DNA from: Thermoflexus sp. | GTDB taxonomy: Bacteria > Chloroflexota > Anaerolineae > Thermoflexales > Thermoflexaceae | Length of the DNA stretch: 26,712 bases | Direction of reading: 5' to 3' | NCBI GenBank assembly: GCA_017743605.1 | Contig: JAGHYO010000007.1 | Span: forward strand, 1 to 26,712 | Part shown: positions 21,925-26,712 of the stretch, piece by piece | How the letters are laid out: each line of letters starts with the position of its first letter | Numbering within the stretch: position 1 is the first letter of the stretch | The notes under the pieces: model-generated | Databases searched by the model: none | The model's input: the letters and a program-made list of their open reading frames with translations, nothing else | Told to the model about the DNA's origin: nothing | Made by a program: the position numbers and the translations under genes

Positions 21925-24900
21925 TTATGGCTTCGCCGGCGCCGTCATCATCTGCTCTGCTTCCTCCAGGCGCAGGCTCAGGACTTGGGAGGTGCCGTCA
22001 GGGCGCATGGTGACCCCATACAGAACGTTGGCGACGTCCACGGTGCCTCGGTTGTGGGTGATGAGGATGAACTGGGTGCGCTCGGACAGCCGACGGATCA
22101 TCTCGCGAAAGCGGCCGATGTTGGCCTCATCCAGCATCGCATCTGCCTCGTCCAGGATCACGAAGGGGGAAGGACGAACGCTCAGCAGGGCGAAGATGAG
22201 GGCGGTGGCTGTCAGCGCCTTCTCTCCCCCTGAGAGCATCATGAGGCTCTGGGTTCGCTTCCCGGGCACGCGGACGTAGATCTCCACTCCCGCTTGATCC
22301 CAGCGCTCGGCCTCGGTGAGGGCCAGGCGGGCGTTGCCCCCACCGAACAGCGAGGGGAAGGTTTCCCGGAAGGCGCGGCCCACCGCGCGGAACGTCTCTG
22401 CGAAGGCCTGCTGCATCTGCCGATCCAGGGCCTCTACGGTCTGCCGGAGGGAGGCGGACGCCGCCTCCAGATCCGCGACCTGGGCGGTCAGGAAGGCGTG
22501 GCGCTCCCGGAGCGCCGTGTATTCGGCGGCCGCCTCAGGGTTCACCGGCCCCAGTCGGCGCAACGCCCGCCGCAGCGCCTCCACCTCTGCTTCCAAGGCC
22601 TCCAGCGGCTCCTCTGCGTCGATCCCCTCCCGCTCTTCCAGGTTCAGCTCACTGGGCTCGTCCGGCGCGGCGGACCCCTCCAGGTGACGCCATTCCTCCC
22701 GCAATGCCTGCTGAAAGGCCCGCAGCTCCCCCTCCCGGCGCACCCGCTCCAGCTGCGCGGCGTGCGCCGCTTCCTCCCGCTCCTGCCCGACCCGGCGGAG
22801 GGTTTCCACCTGCTCCCAGGCCGCCTCAAAGGCCGACTCCAGGGACAGAAGGAGCGCCATCTCCTGAGCCCGCCGGGCTTCCTGCGCCTGACGCCGCGCC
22901 TCCAGGTCCTGGAGGGCTTCCTGAAGCCGCATGCGCTCGACCTCCAGGGCATGCCACGAGGGCGTACCCTCCGGATCCTCCAGGGCCGTCCGCTCAACTT
23001 CGAGGGCCTGTCGCTCTGCGACCAGGCGAGCGATCTGCTCTTCCAGCTGGCGGCGCTCCTCCTCTAGCCATCGCTCCTCCGCCTGCAGGCGGATCCGTTC
23101 CCCCTCCATCTCCTCCAGGCCCAGGGCGGCGAGCTCCTTCTCCAGAGAGGCTCGAGCTTCCGCCAGCGCCCGTCGCTCCTCCATGAGGGCTTGTTCCCGT
23201 CGGGCCAGGTGCGCCTGTTCGGCTGCCAGCTCCGCTCGCCGGGCCTCCCAGGCCGCCGCCTCCCGGGCCAGGGCCTGAAGGGATTGCGCCTCCGCTTCCA
23301 GCGGCCCCTCGACCTCCCGGAGGGCGCGCTGAAGCGCCTCCCGTTGGGCTTCAAGGGCGCGGCCCTCCTCCTCGAGGGCGGCCAGCGTCTCCCGGGCGTG
23401 CTGCCATCGGCCCATCGCCCGTTCCAGCGCTTCCTCCGCCTGCCGTCGGGCCCGCTGCGCTTCCTCCAGCTGCCCCCGGAGCGCGCGCCATTGCGGTGCT
23501 TCGATCCACCCTGCAGACTCCAGCGCCACGTGCCGGCCGATCCACACGATCCCTTCCCCGCTCATGCGCTCGCCCTCGGGGGTAAGGATGTGTGCGGATC
23601 GGGGCAGACGCGATCGCAAGTCCCGGGCGTCCTCCCATGTCTTCGCCAGCCAGATCCCCTGCAGGCGGCGTTCGAGCCAGGCCTGCAGACGGGGCTCACG
23701 GGCGCGCACGACGCGGGCGGCCGGAAGCAAGCCGGCGGGCACGGGCAGGCTCCCAGGAAGCGGGAGCCGATGCCGAGCCGGGCGGGGCCGCTCGAAGCGC
23801 AGGGCGTCCAGAAGGATCACCGGAAGGCCGTGGCGAACCTGGGGGCGCAGCGCCTCCAGGACGCGGGCCTCGCGCACGATCAGCGCCTGGAGCAGCGGCC
23901 CCAGGATGGCCGCGACGGCGACCTCCCAGCCGGGATCGACCTCCAGGAAATCCGCCAGGACCCCGAGGACCCCGGGGAGGCCGGCGGAGAGGATCGCCCG
24001 CAGGTCCTCCGACCATCCCTCCTGAGCCTCCCGGCGTCGGGCCAGGGCCTCCGCATAGGATTCCAGGTAAGCCTGCTCGGCCTCCGCTCGGGCAATGGCC
24101 TCCCGGGCGCGGATGACCTCCGCTTCCGCTTCCTCCAGGGACCGACGGGCCTGGACGACCCGACGGTCCAGCGCCTCACGGGCCTCCCGTAAGGCCTGCG
24201 CCTCCCCGCGGAGCCGCTCCCGCTCCTCCCGCAACGCGGCGTGCCGGGCCTCCCGCTCCTGCCAACGGCAGGTCTCCTGGCGCGCCTGCTCTTCCAGTTC
24301 ACATAACAGCGCCTCGAGGGCGAGGCGTCGGCGGGCGAGGCGGTCTATCTCCGCCTCGCGTTGCCGCTCCGCCTCTTGAAGCGCCTCCAGCTGGCGGCGG
24401 AGGGCTTCGCCCCGGGCGCGCTGCGGTTCATGGCGCGCTTCCTGCTCCCAACGCTGCGCCTGCAGCGCCTGCGCGCGGCGCCACAGCGCCTCCCGGGCCT
24501 CTTCCAGGGCGCGCTGTCGGGCCTCCAGAGCCGCCTGACGGTTCTGCAACGCCTCCCGGTGCCCCCGGCGAACCCTCTCCTGCTCCCGGACGCCTCGAAG
24601 CGCTTCCTCGAGGGCTTGCCGGCGCCGGCGCAGGTCGGCGAGGGCCTCTTGAAGCCTCCCCCAGGCGGCCTCTTCCTCCTGGAGGGCAGCCCGCCGGCCC
24701 CGGATCTCCTCCCGGAGCCGTGTCGCCTCCGCCTCCGCGGCCGCCTGCTGTTCCTGGTGGCGGAGCCGTGCGGCCTCGGCCGCAGCGAGGGCAGCTTGTG
24801 CCTCTTCTAAGCCTCGACGCAGCGCAGCCATCCGTCGGGCGGCCCATCGACGCCAGAGCGCTTTCAGACGGGAGAGCGTCTCCTCATACTGGCGCGCCCG

Positions 24901-25530
24901 CTCCGCCTGACGGCGAAGGCTGTTCAGCCGCGGCGTTATCTCCGCGAGCAGATCCCGGACCCGGGTCAGGTTCTGCTGGGTGGCCTCCAGGCGCCGAAGG
25001 GCCTCCTCCCGTTTCATCCGGTAGAGGGCGATGCCGGCGGCCTCCTCGAACAGCGCTCGACGCTCCTCCGGCCGCATCCGGAGCACCTCATCCACCAGCC
25101 CCTGACCGATGACGGTATACGTCCGCCGGGCCAGGGGCGTGGCGCCCAGCAGATCCTGGATGTCCCGCAGACGGACCCGGTTGCCGTTGAGGAGATACTC
25201 CCCTTCGCCATCGCGGTAGACCCGCCGGGTCAGGGCGACCTCGGCGAAGTCCACCGGCAGATCGCCCTCCGCGTTGTCGAAGATCAGCGTCACCTCCGCC
25301 ATGCCGGCGCGGGGACGCTGGTCGCTGCCGGCGAAGATCAGATCCTCCCCCCGGCGGACCCGGAGGGTGGAGAGGCTCTGTTCGCCCAGGGCCCAGCGGA
25401 TGGCCTCCGCGATGTTGCTCTTGCCGCTGCCGTTCGGACCCACGATGACCGTCACCCGCCCTGGGAACTCCAGGCGGGTGGGCGTGGCGAAGCTCTTGAA
25501 CCCATGCAAGTCGATGGCCTTTAAGCGCAT
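21925..25530 (-). CDS. smc: Chromosome segregation protein SMC
   Basis: The 1201-residue protein has the full SMC layout. The N-terminal ATPase half has Walker A GPNGSGKS at 31-38. A long coiled coil rich in Glu, Arg, Ala and Leu runs from about 160 to 500. A hinge lies around 505-650 (GLPGVLGVLADFLEVDPGWE). A second coiled coil is followed by a C-terminal half with signature LSGGEKALTATALIFAL near 1098 and Walker B PSPFVILDEADAMLDEAN. SMC dimers with ScpA and ScpB organise and resolve chromosomes by ATP-driven loop extrusion. The length is at the upper end of the bacterial range, and no key residue is missing. The ATG at 25530 is 25 bp after the stop of the upstream LCP gene, suggesting co-transcription. 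scpA and scpB are not in the window. Confidence 0.97.
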   Translation of the reverse strand: MRLKAIDLHGFKSFATPTRLEFPGRVTVIVGPNGSGKSNIAEAIRWALGEQSLSTLRVRRGEDLIFAGSDQRPRAGMAEVTLIFDNAEGDLPVDFAEVALTRRVYRDGEGEYLLNGNRVRLRDIQDLLGATPLARRTYTVIGQGLVDEVLRMRPEERRALFEEAAGIALYRMKREEALRRLEATQQNLTRVRDLLAEITPRLNSLRRQAERARQYEETLSRLKALWRRWAARRMAALRRGLEEAQAALAAAEAARLRHQEQQAAAEAEATRLREEIRGRRAALQEEEAAWGRLQEALADLRRRRQALEEALRGVREQERVRRGHREALQNRQAALEARQRALEEAREALWRRAQALQAQRWEQEARHEPQRARGEALRRQLEALQEAERQREAEIDRLARRRLALEALLCELEEQARQETCRWQEREARHAALREERERLRGEAQALREAREALDRRVVQARRSLEEAEAEVIRAREAIARAEAEQAYLESYAEALARRREAQEGWSEDLRAILSAGLPGVLGVLADFLEVDPGWEVAVAAILGPLLQALIVREARVLEALRPQVRHGLPVILLDALRFERPRPARHRLPLPGSLPVPAGLLPAARVVRAREPRLQAWLERRLQGIWLAKTWEDARDLRSRLPRSAHILTPEGERMSGEGIVWIGRHVALESAGWIEAPQWRALRGQLEEAQRARRQAEEALERAMGRWQHARETLAALEEEGRALEAQREALQRALREVEGPLEAEAQSLQALAREAAAWEARRAELAAEQAHLARREQALMEERRALAEARASLEKELAALGLEEMEGERIRLQAEERWLEEERRQLEEQIARLVAERQALEVERTALEDPEGTPSWHALEVERMRLQEALQDLEARRQAQEARRAQEMALLLSLESAFEAAWEQVETLRRVGQEREEAAHAAQLERVRREGELRAFQQALREEWRHLEGSAAPDEPSELNLEEREGIDAEEPLEALEAEVEALRRALRRLGPVNPEAAAEYTALRERHAFLTAQVADLEAASASLRQTVEALDRQMQQAFAETFRAVGRAFRETFPSLFGGGNARLALTEAERWDQAGVEIYVRVPGKRTQSLMMLSGGEKALTATALIFALLSVRPSPFVILDEADAMLDEANIGRFREMIRRLSERTQFILITHNRGTVDVANVLYGVTMRPDGTSQVLSLRLEEAEQMMTAPAKP

Positions 25531-25555
25531 TCGTGACCTCTGCGGTGGGGAAGCC

Positions 25556-26712
25556 TCAGCGCCTACACGGGTTGAAATCCGCGCCTAACCAGATGCGATA
25601 GGCGACCTCCGCCCCGGGCTCGGGGGCGGACTCCAGCCGGGACGCCGGCAGATGAAGCGCGCGCAGAAGGGATTGGGCCGCCCCAGCCGAGCTCCCCGAA
25701 TGGAGCGCCAGCACCCGGCTCGGCCGCCCGTCCGGTTCCACCTCCGCCGTGCGGACCACGCTGAACCCCGCCTCCCGCAGGATCTCCGCTGCCATCTCAG
25801 TGTAAAGCGCGTTCCCGCTGGCGTTGATCAGCTCCACTCGGGTGAGCGGAGAGGCTAAAGCAGGAAGCGGCCCCAGCAGGAACCGCTCCAGGTAAGCGTA
25901 CATCTGCTCGGTGGGCAGATAAATGAACAGGTCGTTCTCCGAGGTGGTCGTGATCCTCGCCGAAGCCACCACCGGGTGCAGGGAGCCCCGCGCGATGCCC
26001 GAACGGTCCATGCGAAGCCCCAGGGAGGCCAGCCAGAGCACCTCGTCCAGCCCCAGATCCGTCTGCACGGTCTGGCGCAGGCCGGACCAGAGGGCGGGCG
26101 CCCGGGACAGCCATCCCCCCTCCTTCAGGCGATCCAGCATCCCTTCCAGCACCTGCCGCTGGCGACGGGCGCGATCCGCATCGCCGGTGGAATAACGGGA
26201 TCGCATATACCACAGGGCCTGCTTGCCGTCCAGATGATAATAGCCGGGAGCAGGCAGATTCAGCGTCCCCGTGATGGTCGGATCATCGGGATCCGGGAAG
26301 ACGTCGTAAAGGGGGCAGCGGACCAGGACATCCACCCCGCCCAGGGCGTCGATGATCGCCCGCATCCCCTGGAAGTCCACCAGCGCGTATCCGTGGGTGA
26401 CGATCCCCAGATTGTAGCGCAGGGTGTCGCGGAGAAGACCGTAGCCGCCGCCGGGATACCCGGAGAGCTCCCCGTGGGGGTAAGCCGTGTTGATCTTGTG
26501 GGACTGCCAGCCCGGGATATACACCCACAGATCGCGAGGGATGCTGAGCAGGCGGGCCGAAGGCCCTTCCGGATCAATGGAAGCCAGGATGAGGGTATCC
26601 GTCCGACCGACCTGTTGCCCCGGCCGCCGATCGCTCCCCAGCAACAAGAGGTTGACACGACCGGGCGGGAAGGAGAGGAGCGGACGGGGCAACAGGTCGG
26701 TCGGACGGATAC
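25556..26712 (-). CDS. LytR-CpsA-Psr (LCP) family protein with LytR_C domain (N-terminus outside window)
   Basis: The frame is open to the right-hand window edge, so the N-terminus, presumably a signal-anchor helix, is missing. A TTG at 26692 could serve as an internal start but is not likely to be the real one. The LCP domain shows VNLLLLGSDRRPG, GRTDTLILASID, LLSIPRDLWVYIPG, HKINTAYPHG and RSRYSTGDADRARRQRQVL, which hold the conserved Asp and Arg residues that bind the pyrophosphate of a polyprenyl substrate. The C-terminal part (RVELINASGNALYTEMAAEIL) is a LytR_C domain. LCP enzymes attach glycopolymers to peptidoglycan or other acceptors on the outer face of the membrane. The stop is 25 bp before smc. 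Confidence 0.92.
   Translation of the reverse strand, partial: IRPTDLLPRPLLSFPPGRVNLLLLGSDRRPGQQVGRTDTLILASIDPEGPSARLLSIPRDLWVYIPGWQSHKINTAYPHGELSGYPGGGYGLLRDTLRYNLGIVTHGYALVDFQGMRAIIDALGGVDVLVRCPLYDVFPDPDDPTITGTLNLPAPGYYHLDGKQALWYMRSRYSTGDADRARRQRQVLEGMLDRLKEGGWLSRAPALWSGLRQTVQTDLGLDEVLWLASLGLRMDRSGIARGSLHPVVASARITTTSENDLFIYLPTEQMYAYLERFLLGPLPALASPLTRVELINASGNALYTEMAAEILREAGFSVVRTAEVEPDGRPSRVLALHSGSSAGAAQSLLRALHLPASRLESAPEPGAEVAYRIWLGADFNPCRR

Noticed and set aside
22294..24192. Long plus-strand frames opposite smc
   Set aside because: They mirror the coiled-coil codon bias of smc. None has a motif, and smc is complete with all catalytic residues.

Overview
The window is high-GC, tightly packed bacterial chromosome. 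Its gene content suggests a Chloroflexota bacterium, perhaps Thermoflexus-like. The basis is a DUF4388 protein next to an MglA-like GTPase, large TPR proteins with Pro/Glu-rich linkers, NB-ARC/TPR ATPases, DUF2283/DUF4258 pairs and GTAGGAG-edged palindromic repeats. This is inference from family flavour, because no rRNA or tRNA is present to anchor it. I found no CRISPR array, tRNA, rRNA or intact transposase.

Positions 1-7488 (+ strand): the tail of a penicillin-binding-protein-like gene is followed by a three-gene module. It encodes a STAND/NB-ARC ATPase with a helical, TPR-like tail (185-2365), a two-helix membrane protein with three diverged copies of one domain (2382-4265), and a superfamily II helicase with two membrane helices behind its core (4393-7488). 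I could not match this combination to a named system. It is the best candidate here for an undescribed system, possibly a membrane-associated nucleic-acid sensing or conflict module.

Positions 7489-8610: a gene-free stretch carries REP-like palindromes and a strong hairpin. It is followed on the minus strand by an intact DUF2283 gene whose usual DUF4258 partner is broken.

Positions 8611-14126 (minus strand): a run reads, in transcription order, Sir2 deacylase, DUF4388 protein, MglA-like GTPase, alpha/beta hydrolase, a GlmU-like beta-helix protein and an oxidoreductase resembling acyl-ACP reductase (AAR). The first four are very closely spaced.

Positions 14179-20793 (minus strand): in transcription order, a large TPR protein, a YfcE-like phosphodiesterase, a decayed hotdog thioesterase, an M19 dipeptidase, a PfkB kinase resembling pseudouridine kinase, and an M20 peptidase. 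Together these suggest peptide and nucleoside salvage.

Positions 20794-21924: repeat-rich intergenic DNA. It holds degenerate direct repeats of about 105-117 bp and an orphan Phd-type antitoxin gene whose 3' end runs into two 70-bp inverted REP-like elements.

Positions 21925-26712 (minus strand): a LytR-CpsA-Psr protein, cut off by the window edge, precedes full-length smc in a probable two-gene unit.
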